Positions 53,399 through 60,540 of a DNA stretch of 60,540 bases are shown here, piece by piece. Source of the stretch: Phycisphaerae bacterium (GTDB lineage Bacteria > Planctomycetota > Phycisphaerae > Phycisphaerales > Phycisphaeraceae); assembly GCA_030426385.1 (NCBI GenBank), contig JAUHYI010000018.1, positions 1 through 60,540 of the forward strand, given 5' to 3'. Position numbers and translations under genes: made by a program. Numbering within the stretch: position 1 is the stretch's first letter; the number at the start of each line of letters is the position of its first letter. The notes beneath the pieces are model-generated. The model searched no databases. It worked only from the letters and a program-made list of their open reading frames with translations, and was not told the DNA's origin.

Positions 53399-55444
53399 AT
53401 GCCAATCATCAGCAAAATTGGTCAAAAAACCTGGCGTGTTCGGATCGCTGTGTATTCAATTTACGGGATATTACTTTTCGGCTCGCTGAGCATGTTGTAC
53501 CCATTAACCTTGATGCTCTCGGGGTCAGTAAAAAGCAATGCAGACTTTCAATCGCTCTCTCCTGTTCCGAAGTTTTTTTTCAATGACGATGTCCTATGGG
53601 CTAAATACATTGAATCAAAGTACAACAATATTCGTGAAATCGAAATGGCGATGCACACACCAATGGGAAACTGGAGTCAAGTCCGTCGCCCCAAGATCAA
53701 CCAATCGCAAAATATTCGCGCGCAGAAGTTTATTGCCTTCCGTGAACAAACATCATGGTCGAACGATTGGTTTACGCTTGCCCACATGACGCTTGGCCAA
53801 AACGAGCGGGTTTATCTAAATGAAATTAAAAACCGGTATGATCATGACATCACTCAATATTCCGATGCTCTCGGAGTACGGTACAAGAGCTGGTCGCAAG
53901 CCGTCGCACCAACAACGCCGATGCACGCGCGTTACTTCATCTTTCCTAAGACGATAAACTTTCAGATACTCGATGAAATCAAACAGTCATCTCTTGGTAA
54001 AGATCGCGCGGCGGTCAACCTTGATGCCATCTATTGGCAAGTCTATTTAAGGCCGAAATGGAATACGATTAAGAGTTATAACGAAGCTCACGGCACTGAT
54101 TACCAGAATTACCAGCAAGTCTTACTAACTCAAACCGCACCAGAATCCGGGCCAGCCCGTGATGACTGGGAAGATTACGTTCGCCACGACTTGAACCTGG
54201 CCTACATCCGGTTGGACAAGTCGGTGTTAACCAATTTTCGGACCTTCCTTGCCAATCAATACGAAAACAACATTGATGACCTGAACCTTCTATGGATAAC
54301 AAGCTATAGCGATTTCACGCAGATTCCACTAATGGAACGGATCGAAGGCACCTCACGCGTCTACCTGGATTATGCAGAATTCCTTGCCAAAAACACTGAA
54401 GGAAATACGGAGAAAAGCATTGACGAAAAGCCCGACCACTGCCCTCTCTCTGCGATTTCGGTATACGGCATAAGACAGGCTTTTGAAGAATACATAGCTC
54501 ATAGCGAAGGAATCCCCGTTGACCAGATCGAACATCTCTCGCTGCCCATCGCGGCAGTGGATTACGCGGACTTCCAAACACAAACAGGCTTCTTGCGTTG
54601 GGAATTTACCAAGCGTAATTACATCAAGGTGCTGGACTATATATTGCTGCATGGCAATGGTATCCGGAACACCATCTACTATTGCGTGCTCACGATACTA
54701 ACAACGCTAACGATTAACCCCTTGGCCGCTTATGCCCTCAGCCGATACAAGCCGCCTAGCGCCTATAAAATTCTTCTGTTTTGCATGTGCACGATGGCGT
54801 TCCCTCCAGAAGTAACGATGATTCCATCCTTTCTTTTACTCAAGCGCTTTCCCTTGATCGGTATGTTGGTGGCCGTGCTGGCGGCGGTGCTTGCGATGTG
54901 GGCCATTGGTAAAGTGCGACCACAATTGAATGATGCTTTCAAGGGCATACTCGCAGGCATCATCGGTCTTGTGGCCGGGTTTTATTTGATGCCCGCGATT
55001 TTTGGTGCTGATACGGCACATGTGAGTCTATTGAATACGTTCTGGGCTTTAATCTTACCCGGAGCCGCCAACGGCTTTGGCATCTTTTTGCTTAAAGGCT
55101 TTTTTGATTCTTTACCGCAAGAGCTTTACGAAGCCGCAGAGATCGATGGCGGTGGTGAGTTCACCAAGTTCTGGACGATCACGATGAGTTTGTCCAAGCC
55201 GATTCTGGCGGTGCTCGCATTGAGTGCGTTTACTGCGGCCTACAGCGAATTCATGATGGCACTGGTAATTATTCCTGATCCGGAAATGTGGACACTCATG
55301 GTCTGGCTGTTCCAACTTCAAAGTCAAGCCCCACCTTATGTCGTCACGGCCAGTATCGTCATCGCAAGCATTCCTACGTTCCTGGTTTTTCTGTTCTGTC
55401 AAAACCTCATCATGCGAGGCATCGTCGTACCGGTTGAAAAGTAA
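53399..55444 (+). CDS. MalG-type ABC permease with large periplasmic insertion and extra helices
   Basis: 681 residues against about 280 for ordinary MalG. TM1 (GILLFGSLSMLYPLTLMLSG, about 24-43) is normal and leads to KSNADF. Residues about 55-405 then form a mostly hydrophilic insertion before the permease resumes at FTKRNYIKVLDYILLHGN and NTIYYCVLTILTTLTINPLA (about 424). A second insertion at about 488-540 (MLVAVLAAVLAMWAIGKV, then GILAGIIGLVAGFYLMPA) adds a helical hairpin between the canonical LLLKRFPLIG and LLNTFWALILPG. The EAA loop is ELYEAAEIDGGGEFTKFW near 574. GGGAGA precedes the ATG, and the gene follows the fusion permease directly. The inserted region probably contacts the fused binding domain. 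Confidence 0.86.
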   Translation: MPIISKIGQKTWRVRIAVYSIYGILLFGSLSMLYPLTLMLSGSVKSNADFQSLSPVPKFFFNDDVLWAKYIESKYNNIREIEMAMHTPMGNWSQVRRPKINQSQNIRAQKFIAFREQTSWSNDWFTLAHMTLGQNERVYLNEIKNRYDHDITQYSDALGVRYKSWSQAVAPTTPMHARYFIFPKTINFQILDEIKQSSLGKDRAAVNLDAIYWQVYLRPKWNTIKSYNEAHGTDYQNYQQVLLTQTAPESGPARDDWEDYVRHDLNLAYIRLDKSVLTNFRTFLANQYENNIDDLNLLWITSYSDFTQIPLMERIEGTSRVYLDYAEFLAKNTEGNTEKSIDEKPDHCPLSAISVYGIRQAFEEYIAHSEGIPVDQIEHLSLPIAAVDYADFQTQTGFLRWEFTKRNYIKVLDYILLHGNGIRNTIYYCVLTILTTLTINPLAAYALSRYKPPSAYKILLFCMCTMAFPPEVTMIPSFLLLKRFPLIGMLVAVLAAVLAMWAIGKVRPQLNDAFKGILAGIIGLVAGFYLMPAIFGADTAHVSLLNTFWALILPGAANGFGIFLLKGFFDSLPQELYEAAEIDGGGEFTKFWTITMSLSKPILAVLALSAFTAAYSEFMMALVIIPDPEMWTLMVWLFQLQSQAPPYVVTASIVIASIPTFLVFLFCQNLIMRGIVVPVEK

Positions 55445-55544
55445 AACAATGGAACGTTGAATCGCTCAACATTGCCGTGACGATTTAGCCGTCGGTAGAT
55501 TTTGCAATATGACAGATCACACACTCCCAAAAGGATCAACATCA

Positions 55545-56399
55545 ATGAAGCGAGTTATAATAACTGGATCTAAGGGCGGAACCGGCCGAAGTCTCGTCAA
55601 ACATTTCAAGGCCGTGGGCTATGATGTCGTGGGTGTGGATGTTCATCCACCAGAAGCTGGTGATGGTGAAGGCTATGTGCGTTTGGACCTGACCGAAGCT
55701 GCGGGCGTTAATGATGTCTTCGCCGGTGCGGATGCATTAATCCATTTTGGCAGCCCTCCCAGCGACAAAAACATGTCCACCACCGAAGCGTTTCATCAGA
55801 TCACGGTGGCGGGCTTCAATGTTCTGCAGGCAGCCAAAAACACCGGCATCCAGCGCATCGCCTGGGCGTCAAGCATCAAAGTGTATGGCGATCTCGAGCA
55901 ACAGCTCACATCGTTGCCATTAACAGAAAATGAACCCACAAATCCTTGCGATATTTATGGGGTTTCCAAGCTGATTGTCGAACAACTCAGCCAGCAGTAT
56001 TGCTTATCACATGGCATGTCGGTCGCGGCCATGCGTTTGGGTCGAATTGTCTACGAAAACGCCTACGCTTGGCGTTTGAAACCTCACACAGAAACCGACC
56101 AGTCAGGCGCAAGCGCACTGTGGTGTTATATCGACGCGCGAGACGTGGCGGTGGCATGCCAACGATGGCTTGAATCAGACCTTCAGGGATTTCGAGCATA
56201 CAACATCGCAGCGGAGGATGTTTGTCTTGAGACGCCAACAAAGAAGCTGATCGATTCCTTTTACGCACACGTCAGCGACAGACGTGAAGATTTATCAGGC
56301 CACACCTGCCCATTTTGTTCAACGCAAATTATAGACGAATTGAGTTGGCAACCACAGTACAACTGGCGACAGATTCGTGACGAGGCCCAAGCGAAATAA
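55545..56399 (+). CDS. NAD-dependent sugar dehydrogenase/epimerase, uronate-dehydrogenase-like SDR
   Basis: 284 residues from ATG 55545, which has AAGGA 10 bases upstream; a start at 55509 would add 12 residues without a clear ribosome site. Rossmann motif ITGSKGGTGRSLVKHF at 6-21, IAWASSIKVYG near 105 and YGVSKLIVE near 137 (catalytic Tyr and Lys). The short length and GGTGR motif fit uronate-dehydrogenase-like SDRs, which oxidise uronates to aldarolactones, better than nucleotide-sugar epimerases. The next gene encodes a lactonase, which supports this. Substrate not proven. Confidence 0.82.
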   Translation: MKRVIITGSKGGTGRSLVKHFKAVGYDVVGVDVHPPEAGDGEGYVRLDLTEAAGVNDVFAGADALIHFGSPPSDKNMSTTEAFHQITVAGFNVLQAAKNTGIQRIAWASSIKVYGDLEQQLTSLPLTENEPTNPCDIYGVSKLIVEQLSQQYCLSHGMSVAAMRLGRIVYENAYAWRLKPHTETDQSGASALWCYIDARDVAVACQRWLESDLQGFRAYNIAAEDVCLETPTKKLIDSFYAHVSDRREDLSGHTCPFCSTQIIDELSWQPQYNWRQIRDEAQAK

Positions 56400-56406
56400 A
56401 GCACCT

Positions 56407-57234
56407 ATGCACGCAAGCTTAAAAATTTTATGTGACGGCATCCCCTATCCAGAAGGCCCGGTGTTCGATGCCAAAGGCAATCTATTCGTTTGCGCAAGGC
56501 GTCATGGATACATCGTACGTCGCGGTACCGATGGGAACGTATCGCGTTTCGTCGATACCGGTGGAAAGCCCAACGGACTAACAATTGATACCAACGGTCA
56601 ATTATTGATCGCGGATGCAACCCGCCAGCAAATTCTAGCCTGCTCGCCGTATGGCAAAATTACAACGCTAATCGACCGCGAGGCTGGCGGCCACTCATTG
56701 CTTGGACCGAATGATTTGTGTACGGACAGCGATGGACGGCTGTACTTCACCGATCCCGGGCTTGATTTTCACGAACCCCAAGGCGTGATTTATCGATGGG
56801 ATGATTCGACCCAGGCTTTGGAATGCCTCGCTAATGGTTTAGCTTTTCCCAATGGCTTGGCCCACTCGCACGAAAATTCACCAGGCCATGTGCGTTTATA
56901 TTTTGTAGAGACCGTAAGCGGGCGCCTCAACGCCATCACGTTATCAGGATCAGAAAAAAACCGATGCACCACTGTTGCCGAACTCGGGCAAGGCTCGAAC
57001 CCCGATGGAATGACTTGGCTTGATGCCGATCACCTTTTGATCACATTGCATGGCTGGGGACGATTGGCAATCGTCAATCCTGTTGAAGGCCGCGTCACAC
57101 ATTTCGAGCTAGGCCACGATTGCCATCCCACCAATGTGATCCTGCACCATGAAAAAATTTATATTACAGACGACGGCCACCAGGCAGTCTTAACATTGGA
57201 TCAAAATGTGCTGGCCGAATTTATTGAAAACTAG
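56407..57234 (+). CDS. SMP-30/gluconolactonase-family sugar lactonase
   Basis: 275 residues from ATG 56407, which is 8 bases after the dehydrogenase stop; the open frame extends into that gene. A six-bladed propeller with the metal-binding Glu in YPEGPVFDAKGN near 15, Asn in LLGPNDLCTDSDGRLYFTDP near 100, and Asn/Asp in GSNPDGMTWLDADH near 195. Family members hydrolyse aldonolactones such as glucono- or glucaro-lactone. Following directly after an SDR dehydrogenase, it most likely opens that enzyme's lactone product. Last gene of the plus-strand cluster. No terminator is obvious after it. Confidence 0.9.
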   Translation: MHASLKILCDGIPYPEGPVFDAKGNLFVCARRHGYIVRRGTDGNVSRFVDTGGKPNGLTIDTNGQLLIADATRQQILACSPYGKITTLIDREAGGHSLLGPNDLCTDSDGRLYFTDPGLDFHEPQGVIYRWDDSTQALECLANGLAFPNGLAHSHENSPGHVRLYFVETVSGRLNAITLSGSEKNRCTTVAELGQGSNPDGMTWLDADHLLITLHGWGRLAIVNPVEGRVTHFELGHDCHPTNVILHHEKIYITDDGHQAVLTLDQNVLAEFIEN

Positions 57235-57488
57235 CGCATTGAATTGATGTCGCAATTTTTTTCAAATCGCGATTGAAAGCTTGTCGACCACTGGGTAACA
57301 CGTAAAAGAATCAATCGCCCCCATACACTGATCTCCACAATTCACCACTTCGCTCTACCATTTCCCTGCAACCGCATCCATCTATGCAGTCATATTGTGA
57401 GAGCTGCATCTATCAACTGTTCGACGATCATTTTTTTCAATTTTTGTTTTGAATAATTGCAGGCGCCTGTAGCGACTACCTCACACAC
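57235..57488. other. intergenic, nothing recognised
   Basis: No coding frame, strong hairpin with T-run or repeat is visible between the lactonase gene and the degenerate repeat. A 10-base palindrome AATCGCGATT lies near 57267 but lacks terminator features. Confidence 0.3.
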
Positions 57489-57633
57489 CTAATACCCATC
57501 CCACAAAACTGCGCATGGCTAATCGTTAGCGACCGCATTCATGACGGCTTGAATCGTGCGTCAAACACAGGCCATCGCACCAACATAAAGACGGCGGATA
57601 GTATGCCAGTTACTAATGGGATGCGTATCAGTC
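57489..57633 (-). repeat. MITE-like palindromic repeat, degenerate copy 2
   Basis: Read on the minus strand this 145-base stretch aligns with the element at 22000-22165. The core GCGATGGCCTGTGTTTGACG matches copy 1 at 18 of 20 positions, the adjoining 27 bases match at about 20, and the outer end CTAATACCCATCCCACAAAA matches CTAATACCAATCCCGCAAAA at 18 of 20. The inner palindrome has decayed, so this copy can no longer form the perfect stem. This shows the element is dispersed and old. Confidence 0.6.
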
Positions 57634-57838
57634 ATTCGCAGGAATTGACCGCGTCTATGCGCTCGAACACATTTCTTGGAATGGCCACTTTCTCACGGTG
57701 GCACATTGCGGTGGATACGGGAATACGGTGATACAGGGATACTCACGCTTTGCACAAATGCGTGATTCATCGACACATTTCAGGGCCTTAGGATTGATTT
57801 CTCAAGTGATCCGTACGGCTCACCGCGGTGAATTTTGA
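57617..57838 (+). pseudogene. possible gene remnant, unidentified
   Basis: A frame open for about 74 codons between stops reads like protein (RVYALEHISWNGHFLTVAHC, then FRALGLISQVIRTAHRGEF) but has no start or ribosome site and runs out of the edge of the degenerate repeat. I cannot name the family. It may be the tail of a gene cut by insertion or deletion. Chance coding is possible. Confidence 0.3.
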
Positions 57839-58114
57839 CGCCCGTGGCTATGGCATTTTGCTTGGCGGGCGAACAAACCGGCCCGATAAAAATACCGTAA
57901 AGCAATACGATAAAAGAAATTATGCCATTTCATAAAAATATTATCGCCGCCATCAAATATGTCATCATTGACAATTTGTCATTGATGACATATTATGAAC
58001 TTGTCACATGCGTCGTTCGTAATGCGTTTTCGATTTGGACGTGGATACAGCGGGACACCGCAGGCCGCGGCCACTCAGGATCGTGATTTTGATCCTGGGT
58101 TTGGAGTTCAAGCC
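57839..58114. promoter_or_regulatory. upstream region of the LacI gene with tandem palindromic operator
   Basis: At 57957-57993 two 17-base arms (ATATGTCATCATTGACA and its near-complement) face each other across 3 bases, 16 of 17 matching. Each arm contains a 14-base palindrome of the form TGTCA-N4-TGACA (57960-57973 and 57977-57990), so there are two operator-like sites in tandem. They lie about 125-158 bases upstream of the LacI start. Autoregulation by that protein is likely but unproven. Confidence 0.55.
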
Positions 58115-59161
58115 ATGAGTAAGCTCGAAGATGTTGCCAGTAAAGCCGGGGTGTCACCACGAACCGTGGCCCGCGTGTTGCGTGGCGATCTCCAGGAATC
58201 ATGGGCAAGCACCGCCGCGCGGGCCAAATCCATTCGTGACATCGCAGACAAGCTCGGCTACAAACCAAACAGTTCAGCCAGAGCGGTTCGCAGTGGAAAA
58301 TTTTCGTGTGTGGGTATGCTACTCAGCTCACTCAATGGCCGTAGCTATCTGCCCGAACCTTTGCTTGATGGCATTCAGGATCAACTCCATGATCTGGGCT
58401 ATCGGCTGACACTTGGGAAGCTGCCTGATTTTGAATTAGTTGAAACCGAAGCGTTTCCAAAAATATTACGCGAATGGTGCTGCGATGGATTGTTGGTGAA
58501 TTACACCGATCGCATTCCTCCGGCCATGCTAAAACATCTCAAATCGAATGCGGTTCCATCGATCTGGTTGAACTGCAAGATGCCCAATGATTGCGTGTAC
58601 TATGACGACGAAGCTGCTGGCTATGAGTTGACTAAACAATTGCTTGAGCGAGGCCACAAGCGTATCGATTACATCGATTTTACCACACCCGCAACCGATG
58701 GTAGTGATCACTACAGTCGAGCGGATCGCTATCGTGGTTATGTTCGTGCGATGCAAGAGATGGGGCTAACGCCGGTGACTCGAACAAAATATGCCGACAT
58801 AGCCGTGACCGATCGTCTCGACGCACTGAAAAACATTTTGCAAACACCCGACCGCCCAACAGCAGTCGTCACCTATGACGCGGGCCATCGGGTTCTGTTT
58901 GCGGCCGCGTTAGTGGGTTTGGATTGCCCTCGGGATTTGTCGATTGCCTCATTTAGCACGGCAAACCTGGGAGGCGAACGTCACGGTGAAAATTTCATTG
59001 GCCGACAGGTGACTTGCATGGTTCTGCCTACTCATCGGGCGGGTCGCATGGCTGTTGACAATCTACTGAAAAAAATCCATCGGCCACACCAACGCTTGAA
59101 AGCAGTGGTCTTGCCCGCGGGATTTGAACCGGGCGACACGATCGCACCCCCGATGCGTTAA
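58115..59161 (+). CDS. LacI-family transcriptional regulator
   Basis: 348 residues from ATG 58115, which has GGAG 8 bases upstream and begins MSKLEDVASKAGVSPRTVAR, the helix-turn-helix itself. The open frame reaches back to 57995, but the extra 40 residues are unlike the family and would start beside the operator. Hinge helix YKPNSSARAVRSG near 55, sensor domain with VGMLLSSLNGRSYLPEPLLD, GLLVNYTDRIPPAML and DLSIASFSTANLGG. The recognition helix (SPRTVARVL) differs from the other two LacI proteins here, so a different operator is expected. It precedes two secreted-protein genes that it may control. Confidence 0.92.
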   Translation: MSKLEDVASKAGVSPRTVARVLRGDLQESWASTAARAKSIRDIADKLGYKPNSSARAVRSGKFSCVGMLLSSLNGRSYLPEPLLDGIQDQLHDLGYRLTLGKLPDFELVETEAFPKILREWCCDGLLVNYTDRIPPAMLKHLKSNAVPSIWLNCKMPNDCVYYDDEAAGYELTKQLLERGHKRIDYIDFTTPATDGSDHYSRADRYRGYVRAMQEMGLTPVTRTKYADIAVTDRLDALKNILQTPDRPTAVVTYDAGHRVLFAAALVGLDCPRDLSIASFSTANLGGERHGENFIGRQVTCMVLPTHRAGRMAVDNLLKKIHRPHQRLKAVVLPAGFEPGDTIAPPMR

Positions 59162-59319
59162 ACGTCAGACCTATGTTTGAAACGATGTCAAGCAACGCAA
59201 CGATTCTTCGCTGTTCACGATTCGATTGTATGTAACCGTTTTGTCTATCTATGAATTTCAAGAAGCAGATGTTTGTGTCACTGTTTCGCAAGTATGTCAC
59301 ATATTTTAGGAGAAACCCA

Positions 59320-59907
59320 ATGAATAATTATGGCGTCAGTCGTTTTCTATCTGTGGCCGCGCTGCTTATGGCATTCACTCCCATAAGCGGACTAGCTCAG
59401 GAACACGGTGAAATGATCGCCGGGGAAATGCCACAGGGAAAAACCGCACATATGGTGCGACTGAAAGACAAACCCAATGAGCCATGGCAGCATCAAATGA
59501 TGCAAAACGATCTGCAATTCGACCAGAGCAAAAGCTACACACTAACGTTCTGGGCCAAAGGCACACCCGGTGCCCAAGGCCACGTCTCTACTAAAATCAA
59601 TCAACCGCCTTGGGGATTTTTTGGCTTACGTAATGATTTTGTACTTCACGAAACATGGCATCGCTATCGCTTGAATTTTTCGGCTGCGGGATCAATCCCG
59701 GACAACAACCGTTTGACATTTAATTTCCAGGGAACCTCCGCCATGGAAATGCGCATTGCTGATGTAAGCATCACCCAACGTGGTGGCGACGATACCAACA
59801 TGATTGAGAATGGAAAGTTCGAATACGAATTGAGGGACTGGCGTCTCAATGGGCACGGTGATGGCAATTATTCTGTTGCCATCGAATCAATCGAATCGGA
59901 TTCGTGA
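59320..59907 (+). CDS. secreted carbohydrate-binding-module-like protein
   Basis: 195 residues from ATG 59320, with AGGAG 8 bases upstream; upstream in-frame starts lack one. Signal peptide FLSVAALLMAFTPISGLAQ. The rest is a CBM4/CenC-like beta-sandwich: SYTLTFWAKGTPGAQGHVST near 70-90, HETWHRYRLNFSAAGSIPDN near 110, MEMRIADVSITQRGGDDTNM near 145. A second such unit seems to begin with ENGKFEYELRDWRLNGHGDG near the C-terminus and is cut short, so the protein could be a truncated multi-module enzyme or a stand-alone binding protein. No catalytic part is seen. Confidence 0.8.
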   Translation: MNNYGVSRFLSVAALLMAFTPISGLAQEHGEMIAGEMPQGKTAHMVRLKDKPNEPWQHQMMQNDLQFDQSKSYTLTFWAKGTPGAQGHVSTKINQPPWGFFGLRNDFVLHETWHRYRLNFSAAGSIPDNNRLTFNFQGTSAMEMRIADVSITQRGGDDTNMIENGKFEYELRDWRLNGHGDGNYSVAIESIESDS

Positions 59908-59999
59908 AACATCGTGCGATTACTGTTGTTTTGATGAAATCATTTTTAGTGTTTTTCTGTTTGTTTGTTGTTTATAAATTTTTTGTCAGGAGAAATGCC

Positions 60000-60540
60000 A
60001 TGAAAATTGTTGCAAGTAAGTTTCACGGTAAAAATTGGTCGTTGAAGATGTTGTCCTTGGTGTGCATGGCGTCGTTTGTCACGGCAATGATGCCTGGCTC
60101 ACAAACGGAAGCCTCGCTTCTGTACTACGAAGGTTTTGAGTATGGAGCATCGTCTAGCTCGCTAGTGGCTGCAGATGGCGTCGGCGGGTGGGACGGCGAC
60201 ACGCAACTGGGCTATGTACCGCAGAGTCTGGACTATGCAAATCTGGAGGTTAGCGGAGGATCGGCCATTGGATACACCGACGATGGCACAACCTACGTGG
60301 CCACAAAAATGTTCGATAGCCCTTTAATCACTGGCGATTTTGATAACAAGTTTTATTTTGGATTCCTGATCAGCATCAATGAAAATGATGCGACGATTGG
60401 CAACGGCGAATCGGGTTACCTACGATTTTATATGCCACAGAATTCATCAGACGATGATACAGACGGCAATCGCAGCGTTAGCGTGCCATGGGATAGTTCG
60501 GCACAGAACTACTCTTATCAGAACACCGCGATGTCCATCG
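60000..60540 (+). CDS. secreted protein, N-terminal part, cut by the window end
   Basis: About 180 residues are visible from ATG 60000, which follows AGGAG at 8 bases. The basic N-terminus and hydrophobic LKMLSLVCMASFVTAMMPGS form a signal peptide. The mature part (LLYYEGFEYGASSSSLVAAD, then GVGGWDGDTQLGY) resembles PEP-CTERM-associated surface proteins of planctomycetes that open with an EGFxY...W segment and a LamG-like fold. The C-terminus, and therefore a sorting tail, lies outside the window. It follows the CBM-like gene by 92 bases and may be co-transcribed with it. Confidence 0.8.
   Translation, partial: MKIVASKFHGKNWSLKMLSLVCMASFVTAMMPGSQTEASLLYYEGFEYGASSSSLVAADGVGGWDGDTQLGYVPQSLDYANLEVSGGSAIGYTDDGTTYVATKMFDSPLITGDFDNKFYFGFLISINENDATIGNGESGYLRFYMPQNSSDDDTDGNRSVSVPWDSSAQNYSYQNTAMSI

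Noticed and set aside
57549..57731. Small plus-strand gene of 60 codons
   Set aside because: It begins inside the degenerate repeat, has no ribosome site, and another frame in the same stretch looks more protein-like.
57995..58114. 40-codon N-terminal extension of the last LacI protein
   Set aside because: The extension precedes the helix-turn-helix, lacks family similarity and would start next to the operator; ATG 58115 has a GGAG ribosome site.

Overview
The window reads as a carbohydrate-degradation region from a Planctomycetes bacterium, most likely a Phycisphaerae-like lineage. The signs are secreted proteins ending in a PEP-CTERM sorting tail, several single pseudopilins with the [28 protein letters not shown] N-terminus and a C-terminal H-Xn-DG-like motif, many Gfo/Idh/MocA oxidoreductases, DUF4091 proteins and large hydrolases of hard-to-place families. 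No rRNA, tRNA, CRISPR array, transposase or phage gene is visible. The genus is not identifiable from what I can see.

Layout. (1) 1-1055 (+): the 3' end of a GH130-like gene. (2) 1113-16841 (-): a long, tightly packed operon in the order PEP-CTERM/DNRLRE protein, pseudopilin, beta-helix protein, pseudopilin, CBM9/GH-like protein, pseudopilin, LamG/GH-like protein, Gfo/Idh/MocA, GH92 alpha-mannosidase, Gfo/Idh/MocA, Gfo/Idh/MocA. GH92 with the convergent GH130 gene points to a mannose-containing glycan. A GntR-type regulator with a sugar-sensing domain (16938-18125) and a cytochrome P450 (18534-19772) lie upstream. (3) 19773-22189: a decayed zone with gene remnants, one intact xylose-isomerase-like gene and a MITE-like palindromic element. 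(4) 22190-27452 (-): a compact operon lacI, creatinase-like M24, creatininase-like, sensory-rhodopsin-transducer (ASRT) family, TIM-barrel hydrolase. (5) 27786-31974 (-): an orphan protein, a pseudopilin, a PEP-CTERM protein and a LacI regulator. (6) 32570-57234 (+): a long catabolic cluster with an alpha-glucuronidase-like hydrolase, PIG-L deacetylase, two DUF4091 proteins, RraA, M15 peptidase, acetoacetate-decarboxylase-like protein, sugar isomerase-like protein, sialidase-like protein, bicupin, two SDR-type dehydrogenases, GH4, an enolase-superfamily dehydratase, two rebuilt ABC sugar-transport membrane proteins and an SMP-30 lactonase. (7) 57235-60540: a degenerate second copy of the repeat, a LacI regulator behind a tandem palindrome, and two secreted proteins, the last cut by the window end.

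How it may work together. Each module has its own LacI- or GntR-type regulator. In the plus-strand cluster, secreted hydrolases and deacetylase would release sugars, the ABC system would import them (no ATPase is encoded here), and GH4, dehydrogenase, lactonase, dehydratase and an RraA/aldolase-like step could form an oxidative, uronate-type route to small ketoacids. That route is inference from gene content.

The most interesting signals are: the alternation of pseudopilin and secreted-enzyme genes, with apparent GTG/TTG starts on each enzyme; the solute-binding-protein/permease fusion with a partner permease that carries a roughly 350-residue loop insertion and an extra membrane hairpin; the creatinase-like/creatininase-like/ASRT operon with altered metal-site motifs; and a dispersed palindromic repeat next to decayed genes.
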